In this document: positions 47,994 to 59,044 of the stretch, in pieces | Position numbering within the stretch: the first letter of the stretch is position 1 | Layout of the letters: every line of letters begins with the position of its first letter | DNA from: Corylus avellana | Taxonomy: Eukaryota > Streptophyta > Magnoliopsida > Fagales > Betulaceae | NCBI RefSeq assembly: GCF_901000735.1 | Contig: NC_081549.1 | Location: forward strand, 3,482,942 to 3,546,941 | Reading direction: 5' to 3' | Length of the DNA stretch: 64,000 bases | Translations under genes and position numbers: made by a program | Notes under the pieces: model-generated | What the model was told of the DNA's origin: nothing | Databases searched by the model: none | What the model saw: only the letters and a program-made list of their open reading frames with translations

Positions 47994-48296
47994 GTCGGTA
48001 AAGTCGGTGTCGGTCGGAAGTCAGTAATGTCGGTATGTGGAAAAGTGGCAAATTTGTCAGTAAAGTCGGTCAGTGAAGTCGGTTTGGTTAAAAAACCTCT
48101 TCCGCCTACCAAACCGAAAAATTCGGAATAAAAAAAATTATGCCACCTACCATCCGCCATCTAGTCGGTAACAATCGGTGTCAATCAAAATCAGTCGTAA
48201 GTCGGTTAGTCAGTAATTTGCTCAGCCCTAAATCATTTTATGGAAAACATTTTCAGGTATTTTATGAAAAGCATTTTCAGGTATTTGGAGCGGCTG
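47810..48296. mobile_element. Older hAT-like element interrupted by a MITE
   Basis: GGCCCATTTGTTTCGGCATAAATCATT at 47810-47836 continues, after the inserted MITE, as AAATCATTTTATGGAAAACATTTTCAGGTATTTT. Joined conceptually, this is the common plant element beginning GGCCCGTTTGTTTCGGC with repeated GAAAACATTTTCAGGTATTT blocks. The right end is not sharply defined. Confidence 0.5.
47837..48228. mobile_element. GGGCTGAGC-type MITE with TAAATCATT target duplication
   Basis: Terminal sequences AAAGGGCTGAGCGTCAGTCG and (reverse complement of the right end) GGGCTGAGCAAATTACTGAC. TAAATCATT is present on both sides (47828-47836, 48229-48237), giving an 8-9-bp target duplication typical of hAT or Mutator-like insertions. 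The interior is dominated by GTCGGT / ACCGAC motifs. It is inserted within an older element. Its left third also appears before the N gap (44739-44880) as part of the duplicated block. Confidence 0.7.
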
Positions 48297-48767
48297 AAAA
48301 GGCTTGATTGAATGCCATAAAAGTGGTTCGATGTGAGATGCAACTCTGATTTGCCTTAAATGGATGATTGGAATTTGGAAGAGAAAGAAAATCTAAAGAG
48401 GTTCCATTAAACTAAACTGCTGAATCATTTGTCAACCGCTCAATCAATTACTTTGGAATACTATTAAAAGATATATATGAATTGTGTTTTCTCAATATAA
48501 GCCTATATATATCCTTCTCAATTTGATTCTTTCAATCAATATCAGGATTCATAATGACAAAAAAAAAAAAAAACTCTAGAGGTCCGAATAGTAAAAGTTC
48601 CCCTTAAAATTCTTCATTGATGATTGGATCAATACAAATCAATAGATGAAGCAAAGAAATACAATTAATATGCTACCTAAATAAATTACAAAATGTACTT
48701 TCAATGATGTTGAGTTACCTATGTTTGAGCTTAAATCGATTTCCCTCTAGGGCAAAACATGGTAGAC
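48238..48767. other. Spacer and methyltransferase 3' flank
   Basis: Remainder of the interrupted element to about 48296, then AT-rich DNA with an A run at 48559-48572. The part next to 48767 should be the 3' UTR of the methyltransferase gene on minus. Confidence 0.4.
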
Positions 48768-51700
48768 TCAGACAATTGCCCAAAACTTCTTTCTGCAAAT
48801 TAACACAGATTCCATCTTCTTTTCTTTGTTTTTTGCCGAATGCGATTTAACCTCCCATAGAAATTTGGGAGCAACATCTCGGATCCTTGATGTGATTGAC
48901 TCCTCATCTCTAATAATGATAAATCCCTGCACGTTAACATCGTCAATAAAATTCTGGGAATAGCTTGGCTCATAAATTACCAGATGCAAAAGATAATTTC
49001 AAATGCCAGACTTGAGACAATCACTGAAATGAATATATCTCATGTCAACCAATTAGACCTCAGTAAATCATGACTTGTACACAGTTAAACCAGTTAAACA
49101 GAAGCCAGAGTTTTTTATTTTTATATAACTAATCGAGAAATCATTAAAAGCATAGAGAAAACATCTAGCTATAAGAATAACAAAATCATGAAAATGTAGG
49201 ACCAAATGAGAAATATAAGCAGCCGTCCACAGATAGAATATTGAAGAAAAAAGACTTTAAGTTCCTCCATCGTCCTCTCGCAATCTTCAAAACTCTAATC
49301 ATTCATTTCCCTCCAAATACACCATAAAAGACAGTTGAATTATGTGCAAATTGGCCCAAGGGTGTAAGTAGAAGAAGCAGAATGTCATATTTGACTAACA
49401 TTTAGAGCTAACTATCTATATCCATGTCTTCATTCAGATGGCTTTCAAGGTATATTTTATTTTATCTCTGGTGCACACAAGCAAGACGCTTACAGAATAA
49501 TTACCTGGGGTCGTATTATACGGTCCATCTCCAGCATGATATCCTCCAGTAAGCAACCTTGTCCACGGTTTTCATAGTGAGAGAAAAGATGGTCGGCATG
49601 CAACAGATCATATGTACGTGGATAAGTTGAGAATGGTTCACACCTGATGTTAAAGATATGTATTAGCTGACAAATTCTACTTTGAGTATAATTACATACA
49701 GTTGCAATATTAACAAATTTGTAAATGTTGACCATTAGCAGCAGAATGTGATAGATTGATAATATCTTACCAATCATGGAAAGCACCAGTTAGTCCTCGG
49801 TCATAAATAGCTGACAAGGTATTCTTCATGCTTACAGGAACTACATTCATTACCCAAACGGGCAACGTATTCAAAGCCACAGCAAATCCACCACAGAAAG
49901 CATTCATGTCCATAACATTTCGTATTTCTGTTTTACTGATATTCATTAACCTCCAGTAAAGGCGAACTTCATCTTGCCAGAACAGAGAGTCTGAAGTAAA
50001 TTCCTTTTCACTAATATCTGTTGTGAACAGATGAATCATCTCATCAGAATGAATAATATTGCTTTATAATTCTTTATAACAGTGTTAATATAGTTATAAG
50101 CAAAAGAGTAGCTTCTTTAAAGTTATGCAAAAAATAGTAGCAGACCTATTCTTCCAAGACTCTGCGAATAAACTGAAAGACGATCTGCCCTAGTACTGAG
50201 TTTCTGAAAATTTGTTTGTGCACTTCTCACTTGTATACAGTTCCTAAGTGGTGAATTCCATGATGGTTTAGAATCATCAACAGCATCACATATGTCCAAG
50301 CGCTTCTGCTCTGCATTGTCGAGAAGGCATGACTGATTTTCTTGTTTAATCCATATTGCTGTCTGAACTTTTCGAGCAATGAGTTTCCAGCACATTGCTG
50401 AAGTCAGATTTACAAGCTTATTCCAGATCAATGGATACTCTTTAGTCGTTTTATAGGCAGGTGGAGCCGAATAGACAAAGTACCCATTAGATCGCAGAAG
50501 GCGATTCACTTCTTTGAGTAAAATACCATCTGCAAGTAACAAATCATGAGCAAAAACTAGAATTAGCATAACTTCACATAGGACAACCAAAAAATCACCG
50601 TTAGGATCCAAAAAGTGGCAATTTTTTAATCCCATTGATGTGGAAAGTAGCCTTCACCTAATCTTGCATATTGAAAATGTCTGTCATCCTATTATAAAAA
50701 GCATATCTTATCTTCGCATGATACTGAGAGAAATATATATATATATAACCAACTATTTGTACGGAGGTTAGAATAGAAGCTCTAACAATGAAATTGTTCT
50801 AGCAAAATCATAAATTATTATCGTCAATTGAACTTCTACAATGAAAGGTAAGTTCATATACAACTTAGGAATACTTCAAGCATGCAAAACAATGTCAAAT
50901 AATATTTTGCCATAGCGAGTCACTATTAAAATCAGGGCTCACACTTGCATAGAAAACTGAGCATTGGTTCCTTCAGCCACTCGGCGAAGTTAGAGATTAA
51001 ATATATGTTTACACAGTTTTGAGCATTGATATCCTAGAAGAAAGGCCTTTTTCAATACAAAAGAGGCTTAAGTATCTTCTTCCCTTATCATAATACAAGT
51101 CATATCCATTGACTCTCACAATGGGTGATGTGAAGCACATCAGTTATTGCATTAGGATAATTCATCAAAGCCAATAAATCAAGATTCCCAATACTGAATA
51201 ACTCTACAAACACTTAACCATGCAAAAGCTTGTGAATGAAAAAGTTAGTTTATAAATATAAGAAATTTAATCCAGGAGGGCCACTTTGGATTTTCTTTTT
51301 GTCTATCTAGATTGAAGAGAATAAAAAAAAAGAAAAAAAAAACAAGGTATGAAACCATAAAACAAAGACAACATAGAGAATATCTTAAAGTAACCCTTCA
51401 CTATGTCCACACATACACGGTCTAAATGAGTTCTGTACATCTATAACAAGAACGCTTCTTCAAAATGAAGCAATTTTAGGAGCAGCAGATTATTGATGCA
51501 TATATGTACTCACAATTTACAATACATGCAGAAAATAGTTACAACCATGTTATTCAACAAATTTGATAACAAACAGAACTAGAAACATGTCTGTTCCATC
51601 ACTGATCTCTATAATGAAGAATCATTTGTCTTGGATACGAATTATCATTCAAGATCATTTTTATAGTAAAATTGATATGTTATTTAGCTTCTTCTTTTTT

Positions 51701-54310
51701 TTACTTTCTATTTATGGCCAAGAATCCAAAATAATATACATAAATATCTTTAGGATGGCAAAGTACCATTCTCATGCCAATCGACACGACACCTTGAACA
51801 GTGAACCATCTCAAAGGAGCTACTGGGATATGGTAGTTGTTTTGTGGCTATAGCAGAGATCATTGCACCAATTCCTCGCTCTAAAGCAAATTGAATCTGA
51901 TTCTCATGGCCATCTTTGGGAGCAAAGGACATTGTTTGTATATCCAGGGGAAGGAGGTAAGCAGAGAAGCTGGCAACCCCACAACCAACATCCAAAACTT
52001 GAACGATCCCAGCAGAACGCAGATCACCTGTGTCACTTGTAATCATATTCCCTAGCCTGTATTTAAAACAAAATTCAGTAAAGTTGAAAATATGACAATA
52101 ATTAACCCTACATACTTTGATCCTGACAAAATATTCACGTATATGCGTTTGTTTTTGTTTTTGTGTGTGTGTGTGTGTGTGTAACCTTTCTACCCAGTCC
52201 TCCTGAAAGAAGTTGATGAGGCTTCACCAACAAGCTAGGTGAATCTTTGCTGTGTGAAGCAAAAGTATCGAGAGACAAAAAATTATTACTTAGATACTGG
52301 AATCACTATAGCAAATCATAATAGCTTAATTCTTTAGGTAGTCATACTCCCAAAACAAGGAAAATGATATCGTACTTATCAAAAAAAAAAACTTATCTAT
52401 ATGACAAAAATAAATGAAATTCCAGTTTGTAAATTCTTGAAGCAGGAAAGCTGTTTAGTTTAACATAGTAGTATAATTAGAGAAACATTTATAAAATCAG
52501 ACACAACGTAACTTAAAGTTGAAATCAAATTTTAGTGACAAACTTGGAGTATCCTTTTTAGATAATTTATATATTCACAATAGAAAAACCATACATACTA
52601 ATAAATTGTACAAAAAGCTTAAATATATATCAGCAGCATATTATTTAAAATGTCAGTTTCCGAATGTTATTATTCACATAGGATGTTGCATTTTTTTTTG
52701 GAAGGGGGAGAGAGAGAGAGAGAGGGGGGGAGGGGGAATTGCTTACATGGCAAACATTACTAAATGTCCCACCAAACCTAGTACCTGATAAAATTTATCT
52801 AATACAAAAATTTAAAAAATTCATGCAAGTAGTCACTTCAAATTAACCTGTAAGATAAATACTAGTTCAATGCTTGGTCAAATGCTAACAATTTATGCCA
52901 GTGTAGGGAAAGGAGCAAAAAAAAAGAGGAATGAAAAACAAGTTTACCTTTGAATATACTCTGCCGCCCCATGTTTGAAATGGGTACCACCACCTGGGAA
53001 CCACCATAGCTGATTCATCTCATGCACCCAATTTTGTCCTCCTTTGACTTCAGCAAGACGTGTATGATTCACATTGCTTCGCCAGACATAATCCCTGCTG
53101 GTTGGCCATCTTATTGGTATCTTATAATCTTGTGGCGGTGGAATCAAGCAAAACAAGCGCTTCTCAAGTGGCGGGCAATGCCTCTCTAGTTCTTCTTTTC
53201 TAGAAACATCCAAGTTAGGTAGCAAATTCTTTATATAAGAAACATCATGGCAAGGGATGTACTCATTGAATGTCAATGGGCAAACATTCATCCCAGTTTC
53301 AGGGATCAAAAGTGTTGTTTTTCTGTAAGTAAGAGCAACTTTGTTTGTAAACATAGAAATACCTGCAAGTGCAAAATACAACAATATCAATCATAAGAAT
53401 TTAAAGATCCAAAACTCAGTATTACGCCAGATTGCAAGGCTTTAAAAAGTGTTTTAAGTCATCCACTAAGGCTGACCACAATGCAAAATTAAGAATATAT
53501 AGATCAAACAAGTTTAATAAAAGCTTAAGACTTTCCATCCCAGTTTACAAAATTCCCGCATGCAGTATACATTCATGCCTCGAAGTGTGGCTCCTAGGGA
53601 CAGCCTTCCATCACGCATTCACTATAATTAAGGATTTGGAACGTCGAGGTATATGACTATAAAATCCTTCACAAATTCATGCCTTCAAAAGCACGAAATG
53701 ATATCAAAAAATGCTCATGCTTGCGGCAATTATATGGCACACAGCTAACAGTGCCTTGTATCCAGCTGAATTATAGACATACATCAGCATCTCATCTAAC
53801 TCAAACTGAATCAAGGCATCGAGAATTTCCTTTCAAATAAAAATTCTATGGGGTGAATGTTGTGATATCATACATGCATGTGGCATTGAACAGCCTTTAT
53901 TTAAAAAAAATACTCCTTAACGTGATTTTTACTCATTTTCTCACTTTACACTCAACAAGACAGATAGCTGCAAATTCTGTCAAAAGAATCCCATTAAATT
54001 CACCATAAACCCAAAGACTATTGCCAAACAAGACCTATCAACTAATAGACACTATCCAAATTGACCAAACCGACAACATAAACCCAAAAAAAAAAAAAAC
54101 TTGGGAGGCCCATTAAAGTTTTAGAGAGAGAGTGAGATTACCAGTGAATGAAGAAGAAGACGAATTAGAGGAGAGCTGGGAGGCGTAAATAGGGGCATTA
54201 TTGCCGAGGAGGGTTCCAGCGTAGAAGGCCCCAACCATTAACAGCAGAGCCACCATTATCATCTGCCCTGATCTCCAATTGAACGCCGAACCCAGCGCAT
54301 ACCCACCCAT
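48768..54310 (-). CDS. Probable pectin methyltransferase, PMT6/PMT7-type (QUASIMODO2 family)
   Basis: Seven exons on minus: 54310-54142, 53362-52948, 52056-51767, 50529-50146, 50017-49771, 49643-49505, 48926-48768. They sum to 601 codons (600 aa) with every phase matching. Family members are Golgi type II membrane proteins thought to methylate homogalacturonan with S-adenosylmethionine. Seen: a short cytosolic N-terminus and a signal anchor at about 17-35 ([20 protein letters not shown]); [15 protein letters not shown]; the [17 protein letters not shown] block; [14 protein letters not shown]; the SAM-binding motif [11 protein letters not shown] at 215-225; [35 protein letters not shown]; a C-terminus ending [11 protein letters not shown]. 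The ATG at 54310 is preferred because it gives the family-like [11 protein letters not shown]; frame upstream has no earlier ATG. Introns are 0.1-1.2 kb and hold no elements I recognise. The substrate is inferred from the family. Confidence 0.94.
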
Positions 54311-54565
54311 TTTCTGTCTCTCTTCCTTGTTTTCCCTTCTCTGCTCTGCTATTAGCTTCCTCACTCAACTGGGTTTCTCCTAAATTTGGAGGATTCAATG
54401 GGACAGTGATGACTGGACCAACATCTGGAAATCTGAGAAAGATCCTGAGCTGAGGAACAAGAACAATACTACCACTATCACTACCAGATTGCATCCAATT
54501 TCCCAGCGTTTTTTCTTTTTTCTTTTTCTTTTATAGTTTACACCGACATGATCGCAGAAGGGATG

Positions 54566-54571
54566 CACGTG
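54566..54571. promoter_or_regulatory. G-box CACGTG upstream of the methyltransferase
   Basis: A palindromic CACGTG in context TGCACGTGGC, about 256 bp upstream of the methyltransferase ATG. It is the classic bZIP/bHLH site; its activity is inferred. Confidence 0.35.
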
Positions 54572-54689
54572 GCAAAGACAGATTTTTAAAAAAAAAATTA
54601 TTTATTTGTTCTTTTTATTTGGATTTTGGACCTTGAAAATGATTGGGTACTACAATTTTTAGGATTAGGATTCTCAACAATATTTTTTT

Positions 54690-55010
54690 AAAAAAATAAT
54701 AGTTTTTCAAATTACATAATTTAGGTCGTTTCTTGAAAAATGTCACTTATTAAAAAGGTGACACCTTATCGAAGTGTTAAAAAAAAAATTTCTCAAAAGG
54801 TTTCTTCTTCACTTTTGTAGAGGCGTTTTTTCTTTAAAAAATTGAAAGATAATTTTTAGCTCAAAGTTTTTTGACAACATTAAGAGTAAAAGCCTGATGA
54901 AAATATACTTGCAACATACTATCTTTTTAATAGGTAGTATTTTTCAACTATTTCGATGCCTAAAAACGATATAAATTTCATAATTTGAGTTTGAAATTGT
55001 AGATAATCAA
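54690..55010. repeat. Dispersed repeat family, copy 2
   Basis: Diverged counterpart of 17370-17645 in the same orientation, sharing TTTTTCAAATTACATAATTT, GTCGTTTCTTGA, CTTCACTTTTGTAGAGGCG and CTCAAAGTTTTTTGACAACATTAAGAG-like blocks. Confidence 0.45.
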
Positions 55011-56371
55011 AATCCCAACCTTTATTACATCGTCACATGACTCACATGGTGCCAATGATAAAAAAAAAAAAGTTTAACATGTAAATTTAATTACTTATTA
55101 GCGACATGGTAAGTGATATGTGAATTGCCGCGTCAATTTATAAGAAATTTGTAATAAAGTTATAATACCCTTAACATCACTCCTTAGACAATTATGTGAT
55201 GTTAAATGGTTCAATTTATTTATTTATTTATTTTTGTTAAAAAAAAAAAAAAAAAAGGTAGATTACACTTTACTCACCCCCAAATTACTATCCCATTTGC
55301 ACTTATGCTAATAAATTTTGGCTAACTATAACTCGTCCTTACAAAATGCAATTTTATTTCAAGTTGCACCTAAAGTTGGCAATTTTGACACGACTTGACA
55401 ACCAGATACGAAATTATCGGATTTGGATCATAAACGGGTTGACCCGTTTATTTTGCTCTTAACTAACCTGCGGGTAACATGTTACACCCGCTTATCTTTT
55501 TTTCTTTTCTTTTTTTTGGTTTACCCTTAACAGGTTTGGGTCATAAACGGGTCAATTGACCCGTTTATTTTGATAAACAAGTCCATTGACCCTTTTATAA
55601 CCCGACTCATCACTTTTCATTTTTTTTTAAAAAAAAATCACTTTTTTCAGCTAAACGGGTTAAACGAGTCGTGTTGGTGACCCATAAAATTGTCGTGTCG
55701 TGTCCAAGTTTGGTGGGGTCAACCCCTTAGCTAAATGGGTTGTGTTTGAGTTTATCTTAAACGAGTCACTGTCATTACGGGTCAACCCACCGACCCGTTT
55801 TGCCACCTATAGTTGAGCCCCATGTTAGATTGGACTGGTAAAGTTGAAAGAGTCTGTCACACATGAGTCTCACGTGATGCAGTGTCGTATATACGCAATA
55901 CATAAATTATAATTTATAAGGTAAAATTACACTCACCCCAATCCTTCAAAACTACGTCTCATTTACACTCATATTTTTAATCTTTAATCCCACGCACATT
56001 ATCTATTTGCCTTCAAACTTTGAAAAATTATTATGCAGAAACAGAGAAACTGCGTAAATCTGAGAAATATTTTTGAAATAACTTTATCCTTGTTTGGGGA
56101 AGCAAATTAAAGAAAATATTAGATGAAGGAAAATTACTCAAAATATTTGCATACCATTAATAGATAATTAAATATTAGGCGCAATCAATTAGGCATGTAA
56201 TATTACTCTCTTTATTATTAAATTTCTCTACCGTCTGTCTTTTTAGAATAAATACTGATTTAATAAATGCGAAGATCTTCTCATATAACATGATCGAGTG
56301 AATAAAGTAGTCCACAATAATAATATAGTTATCGTAAATGACGAAAGTAACCAAGCACACTTGCCATTGTT
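55011..56371. other. Spacer upstream of U3, includes dispersed repeat copy C
   Basis: 55376-55812 is the third, most intact copy of the ACCCGTTTA family, with TAAACGGGTTGACCCGTTTA palindromes near 55434 and 55547. A T-rich to A-rich stretch lies at 55233-55257. The rest is AT-rich, with no coding region. Confidence 0.45.
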
Positions 56372-56382
56372 GTCCCACATCG
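56372..56382 (+). promoter_or_regulatory. Upstream sequence element (USE) of U3 gene
   Basis: GTCCCACATCG matches the plant snRNA USE consensus RTCCCACATCG exactly. The gap to the TATA box at 56407 is 24 bp, the short spacing that directs Pol III; Pol II snRNA genes have about 33-34 bp. Confidence 0.9.
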
Positions 56383-56406
56383 AAAACTTATGAAATAAAA
56401 GAGCTA

Positions 56407-56414
56407 TTTATATA
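56407..56414 (+). promoter_or_regulatory. TATA box of U3 gene
   Basis: TTTATATA, about 30 bp upstream of the predicted U3 5' end. Confidence 0.85.
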
Positions 56415-56437
56415 GCGCGCTTGCTACATAGAAGGGT

Positions 56438-56650
56438 ACGACCTTACTTGAACAGGATCTGTTCTATAGGCTCGTACCTCTGTATCCTTGAGTTCTAAGG
56501 AGACAGGAACCTAAGTCTGGTTGATGAACCATGGCCGTGCGATCAGAGCGTGAGTGACAGCGTTGTGGCCCTTGGGCCATTTATGCAGTAGAGGATCGTT
56601 CTCAGCCACAATTGTGACTGGGATGGTCGCACAGCTGTCTGACAGACTTC
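56438..56650 (+). ncRNA. U3: U3 small nucleolar RNA
   Basis: U3 is the box C/D snoRNA that pairs with pre-rRNA in the nucleolus and is needed for 18S processing. The sequence starts ACGACCTTACTTGAACAGGA and continues TCTGTTCTATAGGCTCGTAC, matching the conserved plant U3 5' domain that contacts the ETS and 18S. Further boxes: GTTGATGAACC (C'-type GATGA at 56523-56527), AGAGCGTGAGTGA (box B), GTGACTGGGATGG (near box C) and GTCTGACAGAC with the terminal CTGA box D at 56639-56642. Length about 213 nt is normal for plants. A USE and TATA with Pol III spacing precede it, and T4 then T12 follow. All key boxes are intact, so it should be a functional gene. The exact 3' end may be a few bases later. 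Confidence 0.95.
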
Positions 56651-56653
56651 GCC

Positions 56654-56671
56654 TTTTGTTTTTTTTTTTTT
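56654..56671 (+). terminator. Pol III terminator of U3 gene
   Basis: TTTT at 56654-56657 followed by G and at least 12 T, immediately after the box D end of U3. Confidence 0.85.
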
Positions 56672-56882
56672 ATCATCATCAACCTTTTGATCCCCTTTTT
56701 CCTCTCTGCAAATTTATCACTCCTAATATAATTCTACTCTAAATCACTGAAGTTTATTTTGCCGTTTCAAAACAGTAACAAAAAATTTATTAAACTTTCT
56801 AACAAAACCAACATCAGATTAATATGATGTCCAGGATAATATCAAAATTCCTTAAATGAATCAAATCAACCAAAGAAAACTA

Positions 56883-58913
56883 TCAAAATTCCTGAATCAT
56901 CCTACTTAGGCACTGCAATACATCGTAAATTTCCTCCACGTGATGGTGTGATCTATCAGCAGAAACAAATCCATGAATCATCCCTTTTGCCTCAATGCAA
57001 CTCCACCCAGGTTTCTTCTTCAGATCCTCCTTATTCATAACTCTCCTGACTTCTTCAACTTCATCCCACTGTCCAACACTAGCTTGCACATTACTTAGGA
57101 GAGTGTGATACCCAACATTATCAGGCTCCAGATCCAAAAGCCTTGCTGCTGTATATTTCCCAAGTTTTGTGTCTCCGTGAATTTTGGAAGCTGCAAGAAG
57201 AGCACCCCAAATCCTGCTGTCAGGAAAAATCACCATTTTCAGTATTATGGCTAAGGCCTCTTTAAGCTTTCCATGTCGACCCAAAAGATCCACCATGCAA
57301 GTGCAATGATCCAACTCAGGTTCAATACCAAATTTCCATTTCATGACAAAATAAACTTCACAGCCTACTCTAACAAGACCGGAGTGGCTACAAGCAGATA
57401 GTAAGCTCAAGAAGGTGACACTATTAGGTCTTATTCTTTCCTCCAGCATTAGACCAAAAAGTTCTAGGGCTTCAAAACCAAGCCCATGAGTTCCGAAGCC
57501 TTCAATCATTGTTGTCCATGTTACTAAATCTTTGACCAATATATTATTAAAACACACTCTAGCAGAAGAAATGCCTCCACATCTTATGTACATGTTTAAA
57601 ATAGAGGTTTCCAGGTGTGTAGTTTCTTCATTAGATCTGTAAAACAAGTTTCTTATAAAATAGCCATGGATTGCCTTACCCAATTGCAGAGCTCCCAGAT
57701 GGGTATATGCATCAAGAACGCTTCTTAAAATTTCGGCCCCAAGTTCAACATTTGCAGCTTGCATTTGATGGAACAAACTTATGGCATCCTTGATATATCC
57801 ATTTTGAATGAAACCTGACATCATAGCACCACATGCAACACTGTTTTTTTGGCAAATTTCTTTAAACAACTCAGCTGATATCTCTATTTCCCCACACTTA
57901 GCATAAAAATCCAGCAAATTAGTCAGCAAAACATTGTCGTGAAAACCAGTTTTTATAGCTAAACAATGTATCTGTTCACCTTGAAAAAGATCACTAGACT
58001 TTGCAAATGCCGATATTAGTAATGTTAAACTCTCAATGCTGAGTGCCGATATACCCTGCATTTTATTCAACCTATTCACTAAGTTTGCGATATCTCCTTT
58101 CAAGGAATAAAAGGGAATCAAAATATTCCAGGAAACATTATCCCTTCTGTCAATCTCACTGAAAAAACTTTCAACTTCCTCAACTCTTCCCGTCTTGGTA
58201 TACATTCTCAAAACTGAATTTTGTACAGACCCATCTATTAATAATCCGTTCTTGATTGTATAACCATGAAGTTGCCTCCCCACAATCAAACTTTCACTGG
58301 CACAACACCCCTGAAATATTACCATCATAGTCACTGCATTGGGTTCATACTCTAACCTCATTTCCTTGAGCAAATCAAAAGCCCCACTAATGTTTCCTTC
58401 ACCAACATAAACTGAAATCACCGACGTCCAAGAAACCAAATCTCTATGCGACATCTGATCAAACAATTTAAGGGCATCACCTATATACCCGCATTTCACA
58501 TAAACCTCAATCATCGTATTGCAAAAATATACATCAAATCCAAAACCCATTTTTATAGAGACACAATGCACCATCTCTCCATATATTGCATCACTCTGAA
58601 GCGCTGAAACAGCTTGGTTTACTATCGGAAACGTAAAACTATCATGAGCAACACCCAATCCTCTCATCGTTTTATACAACAAAAAAGCGGAATCAAAAAA
58701 TCCCCAACCAACGTGGGATTTGATTGTTACATTCCATGCCATAGTATGAGGTACCTCTAAGGTGTTAACAACACGAACGACGCTCTGAAGATCGTTAAAC
58801 TGGGCATACAAACTCATAAGCTTTGAAACAACGGTGACGGATCCCAACCCTTCTGAGACTATGAGAAAAGCATGGGTTTGTTTCAGAGTTTGAAGGTCCT
58901 TGCATGAATCCAA
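56883..58913 (-). CDS. PLS-class pentatricopeptide repeat protein with E/E+ domain
   Basis: An intronless open frame of 676 codons encodes tandem PPR motifs (for example VYFCNTMIEVYVKCGYIGDA, DLVSWTSVISVYVGEGNISG, DLVTWTTMIEGFGTHGLGFE). An E-domain region (IWGALLAASKIHGDTKLGKY, then EPDNVGYHTLLSNVQASVGQ) and an E+-like tail (KKPGWSCIEAKGMIHGFVSA) follow, and no DYW domain. Such proteins bind organellar RNA and commonly specify C-to-U editing sites in mitochondria or plastids. The start is a problem: the frame's first position given here (58913) is TTG, not ATG. The frame stays open upstream to a TGA at 59127-59129 without any ATG; the first in-frame ATG is at 58817-58815 (residue 33), inside the first repeat. 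The upstream open part is Ser/Leu/Phe/Arg-rich like a transit peptide. An ATG in good context at 59044 is in another frame. A frameshift or assembly error near the N-terminus is likely. Confidence 0.85.
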   Translation of the reverse strand: MDSCKDLQTLKQTHAFLIVSEGLGSVTVVSKLMSLYAQFNDLQSVVRVVNTLEVPHTMAWNVTIKSHVGWGFFDSAFLLYKTMRGLGVAHDSFTFPIVNQAVSALQSDAIYGEMVHCVSIKMGFGFDVYFCNTMIEVYVKCGYIGDALKLFDQMSHRDLVSWTSVISVYVGEGNISGAFDLLKEMRLEYEPNAVTMMVIFQGCCASESLIVGRQLHGYTIKNGLLIDGSVQNSVLRMYTKTGRVEEVESFFSEIDRRDNVSWNILIPFYSLKGDIANLVNRLNKMQGISALSIESLTLLISAFAKSSDLFQGEQIHCLAIKTGFHDNVLLTNLLDFYAKCGEIEISAELFKEICQKNSVACGAMMSGFIQNGYIKDAISLFHQMQAANVELGAEILRSVLDAYTHLGALQLGKAIHGYFIRNLFYRSNEETTHLETSILNMYIRCGGISSARVCFNNILVKDLVTWTTMIEGFGTHGLGFEALELFGLMLEERIRPNSVTFLSLLSACSHSGLVRVGCEVYFVMKWKFGIEPELDHCTCMVDLLGRHGKLKEALAIILKMVIFPDSRIWGALLAASKIHGDTKLGKYTAARLLDLEPDNVGYHTLLSNVQASVGQWDEVEEVRRVMNKEDLKKKPGWSCIEAKGMIHGFVSADRSHHHVEEIYDVLQCLSRMIQEF

Positions 58914-59044
58914 CAGCCATGAAGAAGAAGAAGAAGAAGATGGGATCGTGAGATGATGGTAATAAGTTTTCAGGTGATGGGTGTGAAAAAGAAGAAGAGG
59001 AAGTTTTGAGGGGAGAGAGAAGAAGCGGAAACGATCAAAGGCAT

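Noticed and set aside
56554..56742. ORF starting inside the U3 region
   Set aside because: It overlaps the U3 RNA boxes and the Pol III terminator; the structural RNA explains the sequence.
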